In this document: positions 6,203 to 6,285 of the stretch, piece after piece
How positions within the stretch are numbered: position 1 is the stretch's first letter
Layout: each line of letters opens with the position of its first letter
Source: Planctomycetota bacterium
GTDB taxonomy: Bacteria; Planctomycetota; UBA1135; GCA-002686595
Direction of reading: 5' to 3'
Assembly: GCA_011524785.1 (NCBI GenBank)
Contig: WTJQ01000419.1
Span: 1-6,285, forward strand
DNA: 6,285 bases
Translations under genes and position numbers: made by a program
Notes under the pieces: model-generated
Database searches by the model: none
What the model saw: only the letters and a program-made list of their open reading frames with translations
What the model was told of the DNA's origin: nothing

Positions 6203-6285
6203 TGAGCACACGCGCCGCGACTTGGTACCCGAGGTCTGGCTGATGCTCACCAGGGCGTCGGTCCAGGCTTCCTGCGCTGCAATAA
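6119..6285. other. Window end with altered codon use; no confident gene
   Basis: From about 6119 the frame of the upstream gene suddenly uses codons ending in A or T (CGA, CCT, GCA, TCA, CCA, ACT, CGA, GCA, TGT within 28 codons), after a long stretch where these are rare. Beyond the stop at 6200-6202 there is no start codon followed by a sizeable ORF. A minus-strand frame open from 6283 to a stop at 6149-6151 would encode 44 residues with an 'AQEAWTDALVSISQTSG' segment, and its first part has high third-position GC. It is too short to call. No hairpin-plus-T terminator is seen. Confidence 0.35.

Noticed and set aside
6180..6230. Possible integron attC or group II intron-like segment around GGCGAGCCGCATG.
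   Set aside because: No matching core sites, no paired stems of the right layout and no integrase or reverse transcriptase are present.
6086..6262. Inverted similarity of 13 of 14 bases between 6086-6099 and 6249-6262, suggesting a fold-back or mobile-element end.
   Set aside because: It does not extend convincingly beyond the 14 bases, and such matches are expected by chance in GC-rich coding DNA.

Overview
The base composition (about 70% G+C), the strong preference for G or C at third codon positions, and above all a PSD1/DUF1553 gene followed by a DUF1501 gene point to Planctomycetota. The C-terminal modules of the three remaining proteins resemble those I recall from large planctomycete secretomes (Saltatorellus/Poly30-like lineages). 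This placement rests on recognised families, not on a marker gene. No rRNA, tRNA, CRISPR array, transposase or integrase is visible.

Layout. (1) Positions 2-2688, plus strand: the 3' part of a PSD1/DUF1553 gene with a LamG-like domain embedded near its end. It overlaps by four bases (ATGA) a complete DUF1501 gene of the alkaline-phosphatase-like superfamily, which has a Tat-type leader. (2) Positions 2689-2734: a convergent intergenic gap with a 7-bp all-GC hairpin. (3) Positions 2735-4953, minus strand: two tandem paralogous genes for secreted right-handed beta-helix-like proteins, 50 bases apart and probably one transcription unit read from the 4953 side. (4) Positions 4954-5071: a divergent intergenic region. 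(5) Positions 5072-6202, plus strand: a secreted beta-rich protein with a planctomycete-type C-terminal domain. Its last ~28 codons look unlike the rest of the gene. (6) Positions 6203-6285: the window end, with no confident gene.

How the genes may work together. The first pair is a very common planctomycete couple whose biochemical role is unresolved; paired translation suggests a shared job. The other three proteins all carry Sec-type signal peptides, have no visible catalytic motifs, and are built from beta-solenoid-like repeats plus lineage-type C-terminal modules. They are best read as cell-surface or extracellular structural or binding proteins. I see no defence system, biosynthetic cluster or mobile element. 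The most notable points are the LamG insertion inside the PSD1 tail, the tandem duplication with conserved ends and a diverged, cysteine-variable middle, and the abrupt change of codon use near 6118.
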